From Magnolia sinica (taxonomy: Eukaryota > Streptophyta > Magnoliopsida > Magnoliales > Magnoliaceae): a stretch of DNA of 64,000 nucleotides. Positions within the stretch are counted from its first letter, which is position 1, and the number at the start of each line of letters is the position of its first letter. Positions 32,290 to 44,960 of this stretch are shown one piece after another. The stretch covers positions 26,270,501 through 26,334,500 of the forward strand of contig NC_080577.1 of NCBI RefSeq assembly GCF_029962835.1. The letters are read 5' to 3'. A program made the translations under genes and the position numbers. The notes under the pieces are model-generated. The model did no database searches. It worked only from the letters and a program-made list of their open reading frames with translations, and had not been told where the DNA came from.

Positions 32290-32690
32290 GCGAGTTGCAT
32301 GTATAATGATAGTATCATTAGGATACCAACATGTGTAATAATGGTATCGTTGGGATACTAATCCACAGTCCATATGGCACGCTAATAATAGCTTCAAACC
32401 ATTCAATTATTAGCAGCGTTACTAAAATTATAACAATATAATAACCTCAGCTGTCCTAACTCAGCCATCTAAATAGATGGTTTAAAAAACACCGACAAGT
32501 CACTCATTCGTGATCCTCTAGTTTGTGGCTCACACAAGGCTCAAAATTTCCTCTTCTTTTGTCAAAAATATATATTTCAATTAATTATAACCCTTCCGTC
32601 AAATATTACATATCTACATTAATTTAAAATATCAAAACTAATTTAGCTAATCAAATGTACTCCACGAATATGTTTAAGATTTCCAATTCC
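32290..32690. mobile_element. Inverted copy related to the 7030-7793 element
   Basis: The reverse complement shares 'gctaataattgaatggttt', 'attagcgtgccatat' and 'aaaccatctatttagatgg' with the Alba intron element. Terminal repeats were not resolved. Confidence 0.55.
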
Positions 32691-32734
32691 AATAACAGGC
32701 AATCCTTGCCTAATGTAAAATATAGCACATATGT

Positions 32735-33245
32735 TTGTGGTACGTGCCCATGGCCAAACTCCATGGGCTGAATCATGATGTATATATTTTATTCGGTCAT
32801 TTCATTCACTTTGAAATATTATTTCTGGACATGAGCCTAAAAATAGACAGAACCAAAGTTTCAGTGGACCACGCCATGGGAAGTAGTGGGGATAATGAGG
32901 CCCACTTCTTATTGAAACCTTCCTAGGGCCCACCTTTATTTGCCATCCAATCTCTACAAACACGGATCTTCCATCTGATTCTCATTGTGCGATGTCATCA
33001 CCGATGACACTACTACTCCTCCGAACGGAAAATCTCTACTTTCCGGCAGCAGAGGATCCGGATTCGGACAAGGGAAAACATTAATGTTACCCCGATCTAA
33101 AACTTCCGTAGCCTTAAATAAAGATTTTGATGGTAGGCATTCAATCCCCACTATTTCCTTGGTGTGGTCCACTTGAGCTTTGGATCTACTTCATTTTTGG
33201 TTCATGCCTAAAACGATACGGGAAAATGAATGGACCGCGTTGAGT
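32735..33245. mobile_element. Core-family MITE copy
   Basis: It carries 'agtttcagtggaccacgccatggg', 'agggcccacctttatttgccatcc' and 'gtggtccacttgagctttggatc'. The arms are partly paired. A GC-richer segment (32985-33100) with 'ggatccggattcggaca' looks like unrelated sequence within it. Confidence 0.58.
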
Positions 33246-33456
33246 TTTGACACGTATATAGAATACCGACGTATGTGTAATACTCACGTCAATCCCTAAC
33301 TGATGAACGGCCCCGATCTCTCATATTTGTGCCGTACGCATGGATATGTAACACAATCGGCGCCCATGGCATGCAAGAAAAAGATAATAAACAAATGCCA
33401 CGCAACCTACTACGATCGCGACACGTGGGTATTATTGCGTGGTAGCAGCGGTTCTC

Positions 33457-33945
33457 GAGAGCGGATTAGGTATTACCAGGTAAGACTTTAGTGGGTGTTA
33501 CTCTTACCCTGTGGGGCCATATTTATATATCCATTCCGTCTATCCTTTTTTAAAAATCATTTTAGTATGTAATCACAAAAATTAAGAAAATAAAAATCTT
33601 AAATGAAAACAGTGGTGAATGGCTATTAAAAGCATTTTTAAGCCACAAAAGTTTTATATCAAGATGATCTTTATACTTTCCATCCATATATATATATATA
33701 TATATCCAATAAAACATTAGGGTAGACCCTAGGAATTTTTTAATGGTAGGTACTCAATCACCATAATTTCCTATGATGTTTGTCCACATAAGAGTTATAT
33801 ATGTTTAATTTTTTGTAGAACGTACTAAAATGGTCTGGAAAAATGGATGGACGGCGTGGATATACAAAAAAAATCATCAAAGTGGGCCCCACAATAAGCG
33901 TAACACGCACTAAGGTGTTACGCGGGTAACACCTAATCCACTCCC
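33457..33945. mobile_element. Core-family MITE directly upstream of the TPR gene
   Basis: The left end GAGAGCGGATTAGGTATTACC and the inverted right end GGGAGTGGATTAGGTGTTACC pair well. Both continue into 'gtgttac(t/g)ctta' and 'gtggggcc'. Flanks begin GCGGT on both sides (33448 and 33946), with weak agreement over 9 bp. It ends about 145 bp before the start codon at 34091. Confidence 0.74.
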
Positions 33946-34056
33946 GCGGTCCAAGGGGCCGTTTGATAATCCAAACCCCTTAAAACGTATATGGATGGAT
34001 TTCCGTCCACATTCATTCTCTTCTTAAAATCCTTTCTTTTCCGGAAGAGAAGGGTT

Positions 34057-34090
<34 letters not shown>
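33946..34090 (+). promoter_or_regulatory. Proximal promoter/5' leader of the TPR gene
   Basis: Only about 145 bp separate the MITE from the ATG. The last 35 bp are a GA-rich leader (34056-34090), common in plant 5' UTRs. No certain TATA box was assigned. Regulatory sequence must therefore lie partly in or beyond the MITE. Confidence 0.45.
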
Positions 34091-34091
<1 letters not shown>

Positions 34092-37000
34092 TGGAAGGGA
34101 AAAGGCAGAAATCAGGAGATGGTAGGAAGGGAGAGAAGAAGGAGATGTATCACGTGATCCACAAGGTCCCGTCTGGCGACAGTCCCTACGTTCGAGCTAA
34201 ACACTTTCAGGTTTCAATTTCTCCTTTCCCGATAAAACCATTCCAATTTCTCATTTTTCTTCTTCTCTTTTCTCATTCCTTTTCTTCTGTAATCTCAATA
34301 CATGCTTCTATCATTCTTTTCTTTCTCATTTATTTCGAAATTTTCGATTTATTTTTTATTGGATATTTTTCTTTTATCCTTAAAATATTTCAATTGAAAG
34401 AATAATCTTTTAAATTCCATGAAAGACTATGAATTCTCATTTCTATGAAAATAATTTAATTCCAAATATTTAAAATTGCAGATTTCTTTTTCCTCGTTCC
34501 TTGAAAGTACTGTTTTTGCACCCGTTGACTCAATTACAAGAAAATGCTGAGTTTTTCAGATCAGATGAGACTGATTTTTCTTTCTTCTTCTTCCTTCAGT
34601 TTCTATTGAAATTTTTATATTAGATTATAGAAACCATCATGTAAGGGTTCGTTTGGATGCCAGTAGAATTCTAGGTTATATATATATATATATATAATTG
34701 ATGGCTTGTAATTGGATTAGCTGTAATTTGAAACACATCAAATTTTCAGAATTTTGAAAGCCCCCTAACATATTCTATTCAGGGTTTACGGGCAATTGCA
34801 GACATCCATGAATGAATTACCAAAGCTTAAAAGCAGCTGTTTGAAAATTAAAATTACGAAAATACCCTTGGGTGGAAAGATGTTTTGCGTTTCCCAAGGA
34901 TATTTTGGTTCTTGAGATATACTTCTGTCAGCTTCTATGGAAATGTGCTTTGGAGAAGTGGCTGAGTTGGCACACTTGCCAACTCAGCACATGTGTGCTG
35001 GATCCAGGCCATTCATTTTGTTGGGGACACGGTGGTTGGCCATCGACCATTGTTTTAAGTGGCTGTTTTGCCTCTATCATGACTAAGGATCCAATGTGTT
35101 GCCGGCCATGGGCCCACATGGTGAGATTGTCCTAACCATCCATGTTATTGTTACTTATGTAAATTACCATCCGTTTTGCCTCTATCACAACTTAGGATCC
35201 TGTGTGTGGCCACCTAGTAGGGCCCACATACTGAGATAGTCCTATGATTTGAATGTCCCTATTATCAATTATACCATATTTAAGTTACCATCCTTAATCG
35301 AGTTTATTGTCTCAACCTTTTTTGAGTCGAAAGCGAGCTATTGAAATTTTGTTTTCATTGTTCAATTTCATCTATAGATAGTGACAGTCACAATCATTTG
35401 TGTGGCCTAAGGTATTCCATAATGGTAATGGTGGCTGCAACAACCACAAGCTTTGCTATTACGATACAAGCCATCACGGCCTTTCCTTTTTCTTTTCCTT
35501 TCACTTTCTTTCTTTAAAAATAAAAAAATAAAATGTTTCGGCCCCTTAAGGGACCGTTACAAGGCGTTTATGAGCCATTTTTTCTCATTACAACCCCATA
35601 ATGCATAATTGTTACCACCTTTACTGTTTTGGAATACCTTAGTGCAGCCTAAGTTCCTTAGGTTGGCCCATATAGCATAGTGTCCAAAACATGCCTGACT
35701 TTGATCATTGGACCACTCAATATGTGGGTACCAACCCTGGATCCTTAGCATTGAGAAAGGCAAAACCAGGCTTACAAGGATCAAGATATTGGACAACATC
35801 TTGCTGATTTTGGACACCATCTTTAGGGAAACCTAGAAAAAGTTACACAATACTAGGTTTATTTTCAAACCTCCGCCTTCAGTGAAGCAAGATAGCCTTG
35901 ACCTATGAATATGGTCATTAATCTAGACTCTCCATTACCATGGCTCAAAAGCCTATGTGGCAATGGGCTGGGTAGGCCCAATGGGTACTCAAGCTTGGCT
36001 TGACACAATTTGGGCATGGGTGTAGCTAAATTATGGGTGTGGCGAGGGTTGGGTAGTAATTCGATCCTGATTAATAATAGGGCGGGTTTACCCTTGCCAT
36101 TACCAAGCATGGCCTCGAAACACACACAAACACAATATTATTATTTACACTCCCAATGCTCCCAATTAATTTATAATAAGTAATTACTAATTCGTAACTG
36201 TTGTTCCTAATATCAGCAGTATTATCGATAATATTGCCAATATTATCGGCGATATCTTTGGTGATAGATCGCCGAGTATCACTAAGTTATTGATATTTCA
36301 AAAATATTGCCCATAATGCCTTTGTATAAATACCAGGGTTCATTTGTATGTACATAAATGGTCTGAAATTTAGAAGGAAAAAAAAAAAAAAAAAAAATCA
36401 ACTTTTTTTATTTTCTATATCTAAGTGAGGGGGTGGATCTCAGCACCTCATCTTCCTTCCTTGTGGATCGAAACTCCCATTTGGGGGGAGAAATTGCAAA
36501 GCAAAAGCTAGGTGGTCGGGAATCAAGAAATGATGAAAACTAAATTTTAATTTATTTATATTTTTTTGGTAGTGGATTTCGACCACTCCTATTGCATTTT
36601 TGGGGGTAAATTTTGAGAAATGGGGAAAACGTGCAGATATTTGTGAAAATTAGAAGAAGAAAAAAATTTTGAATATTAATTTTTGTTTTAAAAAATTTTG
36701 AGGATCTAGTTTGGGAGAGGGTTTCGACCACTCTTCCATTTTTGTGAATCAAATCCCTCAATTTAAGGACCACTCATGTTACATTTTTAGGGTGAATTTT
36801 GAGAAATGGGGAAAACGCGCAAAAAATTGTGAAAAAAAAAAATGTTAATTTTTGTTATTAAAAAATAATAAATAAATTAATAAATAAATAAAATTGGGAT
36901 CTAGTTGGGGAGTGGATTTTGACCACTCTTCCATTTCCGTGAATCAAATCCCCCAATTTAGGGGAAAGTTTGGAAAAGTGGGGGACCGTACGTAAACCTA

Positions 37001-39106
37001 CAAAAAATAGAAAATAAAAATAAAAAAATTTATTTAAAAAATTTTAGAGTTCTGGTTGGGAAGTGGATTTCAACCACTCCTTTTCAATTGTTGGGTTTTT
37101 TTTTTAAATTATCTAAAAGTTATTCAAAATTTTTAAAATGCAAAAAAATAATAATAATAAATTAATTAATTAAATCTATTTTATTTAAAAAATAATGACA
37201 TTGTTTAATGAAAAGATTATTAATATTTTCTTTTTATGGATGAATCTTGGTGAGTGATTTGTTGCATTTTTCATTAAAAATTATTTTTTGGAGTTTTAAA
37301 AATTATGGACAAAAAAAAATTGTTTACTTTTAAATTATTTTTTATAATTATGTATGCATATATGGATGGAGGTATGATATATGTATATGTGCATTGATGG
37401 ATGTGTCATGCATGTATGGATGGATCATTGATATATGTTTCTATGCATGGATGAATGGATGCATTAGTGTATGCTTGCATGGATGGATGGATAGACATGT
37501 ATGGTTGCATGTATGCATGGATGGATGAATCTATTAGTGTATGTATGCAGGCATGCATGGATGAATCTATTAGTGTGTGTGTGCGCGCGCGCGCATGCAT
37601 GGATCATGTATGTGTGTACGTGTGTGTCTATGCATGCATGGGTCATATATGTGTGTACATGTGTGTCTATGCATGCATGTATGTATCATATATGTGTGTA
37701 TGTATGCATGGATGTATGTATCATATATGTGTGTATGTATGCATGGATGGTCGTATGGATGGTTGGTTGGATGGGTGGATGGATGGATTGTTGGATATCT
37801 ATGCATGTATGGATGGATCATGGATATTTGTTTGTATGCATGGATGGATGGATGCATTAGTTTATGTTTGCATGGATGGATGGATAGACGTGTATGGTTG
37901 CATGTCTTATGCATGGATGGATGAATCTATTAGTGTATTGATGCATGCATGGATGGATCTATTAGTGTGTGTGTGTGTGTGTGTATGCATGGATGGTGTT
38001 CTGAATGGATGGTTGGTTGGATGGGTGGATGGATGGATTGATGGATCATGTATGCATGTATGTATGTTTATATGCATGGATGGATGGATGTATTAGTATA
38101 TTTATGCATGGAGGGATGGATAGATGTATTAATGCATGGATGGATGGATAGACATGTATGGGTGTATGTACGCATGCACGCATACATGGATGGATGTATT
38201 ATTGTATGCATGCACGGATGGGTGTATTAATGTATGTATGAATGGATGGATGAATAGACATGCATGGATGTATGTACGCATGCAATGCATGGATGGATGG
38301 ATAGACATGTATGGGTGTATTATTGTATGGATGCATGGATGGGTGTATTAATGTATGTATGAATGGATGGATAGACATGCATGGATGTATGTACGCATGC
38401 AATGCATGGATGGATGGATGTATTAATGTATGTATGTATGTATGGATGGATGGATGGATAGACATGTATGGATGTACGTATGTATGCATGCATGCATGCA
38501 TGGATGTATGACTTTTTCTTTGATTTAGAAATAGCTTTTAAGTGATTATTGTGTTTCTAATGATATTATTGGTATGAAATGAACTCATTTTGGTTACTAT
38601 TGCACTAATTTCTTACGACAATACATGCTTCTGGGCCCCCATTAGATGGAAATTTATTATGTACGCATCCATTTTGCAATTTTTTTAAAATAAAATTCAT
38701 AATATATAAATATGTATATTTTAATTATCTCCTGGAGTTTCAAAAATCCCACCATTTTTCCCAAGTTGCTCCAATGTTTCCCAAAATCAGCGATACATTT
38801 TCGAGTATCAGTGATGTCGGTTCAGGTTTTTTTATCTCCAGCCAGCGATACTTGCAATGATACCGATACTACAAACGCTTTTTGTAATAATGATGTAGTG
38901 CTTTTTTAGATTCTCAAAATTATATATAAAAAAGGAGGTTGGTTCCTCTACCGCGTTGTATGATAAGCTTATTCTACAAAACTTTGCGTGTAGGGCAGAT
39001 GTGGTTTGTAGTGTATATGCCATTCAATCCATCCAACAATGTCGCTCCATGAAACTGTATAGAAAAATTTAAAACCATATTATTAAGTTACTAAAATCTT
39101 AAAACC

Positions 39107-39156
<50 letters not shown>

Positions 39157-42100
39157 GTAATAATAGTAATCTAGTTGATTTTTTTTTATAATATAAAAAA
39201 AAAAAAAAAAACCATATTTTCTTTAATTTTTTAAAGAAAACCCTATATTTTTAAATTTTTTTGCTGTAAAATCTAATCTTTTAAGTTAATGGTTAGGTTT
39301 TTTTTTTCTGATTTCAAATCATACATGTGTGATTGATGCATTATTGGGTATGTAATGGGTGCCCATTGGAGGCCCAACATTGGTATGGGTACAGGGATGG
39401 GTATGGATGCACCTATAACTGACCCAAATCTGGTCCATTACCACCCCTCCTAAACCCAAATTGATTGGATGGTCTGAACCACGTAAAAATTAGGTTATGT
39501 TGTTCATTAATGGGAAGGACAGCCGATACAAATTTTAGCCTGACATATGGAAAAAATAAGGGTGGTAGAATAGAATTGATTGTCCGCTTAATGGACACCA
39601 TAGATTCCTTATCGCACTCCGTTCGTTTTGGGCAGTAGCCTATCCATGAGGTGGCCACCCATCAGATCAGTGAGCACATTCACCAATAAGGCTCCGTGAA
39701 GTTTAATAGTCTTCACCAACGTGGATAACTTTAACAAATCCATACTATTAAGCTTAACAAATACTTAACCTAAACCTAATTATTTAATATCTTAATTATT
39801 TAAAATATATATTGATGACATTTTCACCAACATCTCCGCCTTTATTGACCACAACGGCTGATAGCTTGCAGACCGATACAGCAACTTCGTAACTTATGTA
39901 TCACCAACACAAATAATATGTTACTAGATGACAAATGCTATTGTCTTGAAATGATGTCTTCAACTCGAGAGCAGCATCTAGTGGTGTGGGGCTTATCTAA
40001 CAACTAAATAGTGTATAGGCGAGACCTGCCCGCCAAGTTGTATTTGGACTGTGATCAGGTGGTGGGTCCCACCACCTGCTTGAGTTATCTCACACCTTCA
40101 TATGGGTTCCATTGTGATCACTTTTTTCAAAATTCTCCGAGTTCTTTGAAATAAAAGGTATTCACAAACTTCTTTTTCACGAATTTTTGATAATTCATGG
40201 TTTTTACTTAATGTGATTTGCAGCTTGAGAATTATATGCAGACTATTTGTGAGCTAATCATGAATTGCTGGATTCTTGTTCACCCAAATTACTGGATTCC
40301 CCTTTTTTTCTCGACTTCTTCCCAAAACTATCTAGAATTTTCGTACAAACTTGTGGTTTATCCTGTTGCAACAATGAATGATGGTGAGACATCTTGGCAC
40401 AAAATGACAAGGGGTAGTATTACCTGGAGCCGTGGGCCCCATGTTTTCAGGCCCAACAGGCGATGATGATGGAATTGTATACTTTAGTTTGGCTGAATGT
40501 AAACAAGCAGTTGACAAGGTTTCATATGTGCTTGACCTTGTTCCAATGAAAGCTAAATACCATATTTTCTGTACTGAAATTAACTCAAAATTCTATTGGC
40601 TTTGCGGTGCTAATGGATTGGGTCAATGGGGAGTTCTGATCTTGACCCATTTAAAATTTGGTTCAGACCTGGTTTGGGTCCAAATCAAAATAAGCCATGC
40701 CCATTTATGTAATAGGCGTGGTTCTTGCATAAGAGGATCAAAACCCAATCATATATTTCATGAGTCGGGTTTGGTTACTGTCTGGGTCAAGTCTAGGTTA
40801 GGTTTGGAAAGTGTAGTTCATATACAATGTCTACAATTATATATAGAAGGACCCACCTGATGGATCGGGTGGATCTTCCCCAAATTTGCTATATTGGCAC
40901 ATTTACCAGCATATAAATGGGCAAGGAAATAAACATGCAAGTAGAATCATATGCATAAACCTCATGTCTTTAAACATAAGACAGATTAAAAATGTGGAAT
41001 TTCAATGGGTGGCTCTAATATCGGTACGAGTCAGGTACGGGCCTGGGTCTGGTACATTTTTGGTTGATCCAAACAGGACCAATTTAAAAATCAGGTTCAA
41101 TAGGTCTGGAACCTGATTCATTTTGTAGTCAGCATGAACCTTTGGATCCAGACCCACTCCAGCGAATTGGGATCCGGACCCTTTTGTTAACGGGTCATGT
41201 CCAGAGACCCATCAGGTCAGTGCGACCAATTAGCTCCCCGGGTAAAGGATGCTGCCCCCAGATCCACCAATTAGAGATCAATGTACAGTGGGCCATGGAT
41301 TAGGTAAAACACAATATAATATGCTTGCATGCAAACAATCAAACCTTTCTTTCCCTTTATTTAATTCTGTTGAGTTTCTCAATGGATTGGATTGAGTTTG
41401 TCTTTTTTCACATTGATTTGGTACATGAATTCTCCTCAGCTAGTAGAAAAGGATCCAGAAGCCGCCATTGTTTTCTTTCGGAAGGCAATAAACGCAGGGG
41501 ACAGAGTTGACAGTGCACTGAAAGATATGGCAGTGGTGATGAAGCAGCAAGACAGGGCAGAGGAAGCCATTGAAGCCATCAACTCCTTCAGGAATCGCTG
41601 CTCCAAACAAGCCCAGGAATCCCTGGACAATGTCCTCATTGACCTCTACAAGGTATTTAGTAACCTTTTCATACTCGCATGTGCAAATTAGACTTTTCTT
41701 GAAATTAATATTGTTCTTTTGATGATGATGATGATGGCGACAGAAATGTGGGAAAATAGAAGATCAGATCGAGCTGTTGAAGAGGAAGCTATGGATGATA
41801 TACCAAGGTGAAGTCTTCAATGGCAAGGCCACGAAGACCGCCCGCTCCCACGGCAAAAAGTTCCAGGTCTCCATCAAGCAGGAGACCTCCCGATTACTGG
41901 TAATTGCATCAGGCAGCCACTCAGCTTCCTAATTGTTTGAATGTTGGTGTTCACTTATTGCTATCTTGCTGTGATCATGAATTTGCAATTGTATGGTCTC
42001 GATGTGTTAGGCGGGCCACCTGCCAGTGATGCTATCTACAAGCGGTGGCCCAACACCTCGACCTTTGCTCCTAGTTAGGAATTTCACTGCATTCATTTAC

Positions 42101-43814
42101 TTGGAAGATCTCCCATGCACTTGAAAATTCTGATATACATCACACAACACCAGCATCCATAGAAGTAGTGAAGATGCGGCCATCTATTTTCTCTGTCACA
42201 TTGCATCTCTTTTTGCTAAGATGGGCCATGATCACCCTCTTTTGGAACAACGTGTGGTCTGCGAATTTGGTAGGCTCCCTTGTGTGCTCCAAACCGAGTG
42301 AAGGAAACTTGTTCACAATTCATTGCATAGACCGACTTGCCATTTGCTTTGAATTTGGAGAATTCAATTAGTGAATTACCGGCCCCTAAGTTTCACCAAA
42401 TACTATTAATGCGGTGGCATTTTCACACCGGGCTCGAGCGGGGTTGCCTATGGGATGCAGGGACACACCCGGGTTGGGCAGCCCGTGTGAGGTGGGTGGC
42501 TCGTGTGAGGCGGTACGCATGTGATTTGGGGCCCACAAGGGGGTTCGGCCGAGGTCCTAACTTATGGGATGTTTGGCCTGGGCTATGAGATAAGGGATTG
42601 ATTCGCCATGCTTTATCAATTCAAGCTTTTAGAGCAAGTGGTTTATTGTCCTACATCAAATTGGTATCAGAGCGGGAGGTCTCGTATTCGAAACTCGTCA
42701 CCAGGAGTGATTAATGCGGAGTGGTCCTCATGGGATGTAGGGCTTGGGCTATGAGATAAGGGATTGATTCGCCATGCTCTATTAGTTTGAGCTTTTAGAG
42801 CAAGTGGTTAATTGTCCTGCATCAACTTATATTTCAGTTTCATGTAAATTCATCAAATTTCATGAATTGTCAGCCCCAAAAATCAGCCTAAGTCCAATAC
42901 CCAATTTAAAGGTTGAAGCCGCTGTGCCACTAAGGCAAATCAGCTCCAACTAAACTTACCACATCTACAAACTTCAGACTATGAAATGGGCCTCAAACTG
43001 GCCTGAACTTCAGAATCATGCAACAACAGAACAACCTACTCTTATCAATGTTTTAAAACTGAGATCTGCCCACCAAAATGGATTTGATCGCTAAGAATGT
43101 CTTTAGATGGAAACCGTTTGTACCATTCATGCCCTCGAGTCTGGCCAGCCTGGTCGAGTGGCAAGTCTGGTCCATCTGATCAAACCTTTATTCTATTTGT
43201 TACGACGCCATTCATCGGACCAGCTGGACCGGTTTGGACCAAACAAGCTATGAAAACCAGTCCGGGTCTCGTTTGCATTTTGAAACACTGACTCTTTGTT
43301 TCAACCTACTCCTAATCCATTAGATCCTACTTTCATTTCTTTCTTTCTTTCATTTTTTTTCCTATTTTTATTCTCATTAACTGACCTTGTTACTCCCTGG
43401 CGGCAGGGCAATCTGGGCTGGGCATACATGCAACAGATGAACTATGCTGCAGCTGAGATCGTATACCGGAAGGCCCAGCTGATTGAACCAGACACCAACA
43501 AAGCCTGCAACCTGGGCCTCTGCCTAATCAAGCAGGCCCGATATGACGAAGCCCGCTCCATTCTTGAGGATGTCCTTCTTGGCAGAATTACGGGCTCTGA
43601 GGACTGCAAGTCGGTGAATCGGGCCGCTGAGTTGCTGCACGAACTCGAATCACAGCAGCAGGCTTCGCCACTGACTACACCACCTAGGCTGAACCTTGAA
43701 GAGACAATCGTGGAAGGGCTGGACCTGCTAATGAGCGAGTGGACCCCATTTCGGTCCAGGAGACTGCCCATCTTTGAAGAGATCTCTCCCTTTCGAGATC
43801 AGGTGGCTTGCTGA
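34091..43814 (+). CDS. SDI1: TPR protein of the SDI1/MS5 (POLLENLESS3-like) family
   Basis: Four exons give 298 aa: 34091-34210, 41440-41652, 41744-41899 and 43407-43814 (stop TGA). Introns are GT-AG and all in phase 0. The N-terminus has the family signature MYHVIHKVPSGDSPYVRAKH. Next are TPR-like helices (EKDPEAAIVFFRKAINAGDR, VDSALKDMAVVMKQQDRAEE), then KKFQVSIKQETSRLLGNLGW and further TPR helices (AYMQQMNYAAAEIVYRKAQL, ACNLGLCLIKQARYDEARS). The C-terminus has RRLPIFEEISPFRDQ. In Arabidopsis SDI1 rises under sulfur starvation and restrains MYB28-driven glucosinolate synthesis; MS5 relatives act in male meiosis. Function in a non-glucosinolate plant is unknown. The ATG at 34091 fits family length; a near-cognate TTG at 34055 is in frame in the leader but unlikely. 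Confidence 0.93.
36410..37110. repeat. Degenerate 150-190 bp tandem repeat
   Basis: About five units each carry 'gggatctagttggggagtgg' followed by 'atttcgaccactcttcca' type sequence, then 'gaatcaaatcccccaattta' and 'gggtgaattttgagaaatggggaaaacg'. Unit starts lie near 36420, 36560, 36712, 36907 and 37054. AT-rich spacers differ in length. Confidence 0.8.
37349..38515. repeat. GGAT/ATGC-type minisatellite array, about 1.1 kb
   Basis: It is made of ATGG, ATGC, ATGT and GTGT tetranucleotides arranged into longer units. One such unit contains 'gcatggatggatgaatctattagtgtatg'; another has 'gatagacatgtatgg'. These recur about every 60-120 bp, so there is higher-order structure. Open frames through it (Met-Asp-Gly-Trp and His-Pro-Ser-Ile runs) are artefacts of a repeat free of stops. 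Confidence 0.93.
39119..39157. repeat. (AAT)n microsatellite
   Basis: Thirteen or so AAT units are followed by imperfect 'agtaat' units to about 39170. Confidence 0.95.
42402..42828 (+). mobile_element. TRIM-like miniature LTR retrotransposon in intron 3 of the TPR gene
   Basis: Two direct repeats share 'gggctatgagataagggatt', 'gattcgccatgct' and 'gcttttagagcaagtgg'. The first ends near 42656 and the second near 42828. Between them is TTGGTATCAGAGCGGGAGG (primer-binding site TGGTATCAGAGC at 42661-42672), just after the first repeat as in LTR elements. There is no coding region. The first repeat is longer by about 130 GC-rich bases; its left boundary is uncertain. Confidence 0.75.
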
Positions 43815-43852
43815 TTTTCTTTTTTCAATGGTGTTTGGGAGATGAATCAATT

Positions 43853-44038
43853 CAAGGTTTTAAATCACCGGATCATGTATCGAATCGGTCATCACCGATA
43901 TGGGGCCGTATCGCCTTCCCCATATTGGGTTGATATGGGCATATACAGCCGTGTATCATTCATGGATGATACCGGTACCAGGACACATCAGCCGATATGA
44001 ACTAGTTTCGGATGGTACGTCTGAAACTTTAAACCTTG
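43853..44038. mobile_element. Short TIR element just 3' of the TPR gene stop
   Basis: The ends CAAGGTTTTAAA and TTTAAACCTTG (with 'gaaac' just inside) are inverted. The interior is rich in 'cgatat', 'gtatcg' and 'ggtaccag' words. Flanking octamers AATCAATT and AATCAGAT agree at six of eight positions. It begins 39 bp after the stop codon, so it probably lies in the 3' UTR. Confidence 0.66.
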
Positions 44039-44816
44039 AATCAGATCATCAAAGGGGGTTTGGCTTTTGTAAATAGCCCATGTATATGAGTGTAGTTTTG
44101 TAGTTGTCATTTTGTTTGTGAGCTTTGCTAAGCCCTCACGCCTGCACAAATCAGTTAATGCACTACCACATCTCCCAGCATGGCAGATAATTGCAATATC
44201 CGAGCCATTCATTAGAAGGGTACCCACTAACCTAGATTCTCTATCTGAACAAATCTACGGTTAGTAGAAAATATTGGCAGAAGTTTTCTTTGTTGTCCAC
44301 TTAGTCCTAATATCATGACTCTATCTACCAAGTGGACCACTGTTATTTTGGGGCAGTAACATCTGCATGGTGATGACCACCTGATGGATGGCTTGGATAT
44401 TTCACCTGTCTCCCACGCGCACATGTGCGGCATGGGCATTAGCTGTTTTCTACACACGTGTTGTTTTGTCGCGCAGATTGAATAGTTTTCCAATAAATTA
44501 TTGGGAGAAATATGTAAAAGAGATGCTGATATTTCCACTATCTTTTTTCAAGGAAAAAAAATAAAAAGAAAAAGGTGATATTTGCACTATGGAAAAGATG
44601 AAAGGGTTGTACAATACAACCCATTTATATGTATCTTCAGAACTTTTTGTTTCTATTCTTGCCGTTTGCAGTAACATCATGGTGGGGCCCTTTCAATATG
44701 GGTTGGATGTCATACACATCACATAACAAGGTAGGCCCCACCATAGTTACTGGTTTTTGTTTACACGTGCGTAAGTAATTATGTATATAGGTAATTAAAT
44801 GTAATTATGTACATAG

Positions 44817-44960
44817 GTAATCAGATGGTGAGTTAATATCATTCATTTCTTCTCAGAATTCCTTCTTCGAGTAATCCTTATATGAATGATAATCAGATGG
44901 TGAGTTAATATCATTCTTTTCTTCTCAGAATTCCTTCATTGAGTAATTCTTATATGAATT
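44817..44960. repeat. Tandem duplication, about 72-bp unit
   Basis: Two adjacent copies share 'aatcagatggtgagttaata', 'cttctcagaattccttc' and 'gagtaat(c/t)cttatatgaat'. They are close to identical. Confidence 0.88.

Larger units (their letters stand above)
34211..41439 (+). other. Intron 1 of the TPR gene (7.2 kb)
   Basis: The donor is TTTCAG|gtttca and the acceptor ctcctcag|CTAGTAG. It includes the degenerate tandem repeat at 36410-37110, the GGAT array at 37349-38515, an AAT microsatellite at 39119-39157 and repeat-derived sequence elsewhere. No internal gene is supported; the 213-residue open frame at 37455-38096 is a translation of the array. Confidence 0.88.

Noticed and set aside
34055-34090. 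Possible upstream start at a TTG giving an Arg-Glu-rich extension of the TPR protein
   Set aside because: This is the translated GA leader; the ATG at 34091 fits family length and context.
37455-38096. A 213-residue open frame rich in Met-Asp-Gly-Trp
   Set aside because: It is a translation of the GGAT/ATGC array; several frames on both strands are open for the same reason.
37349-38515. CRISPR-like array of repeats
   Set aside because: Units are simple tetranucleotides with no unique spacers, in a plant intron.
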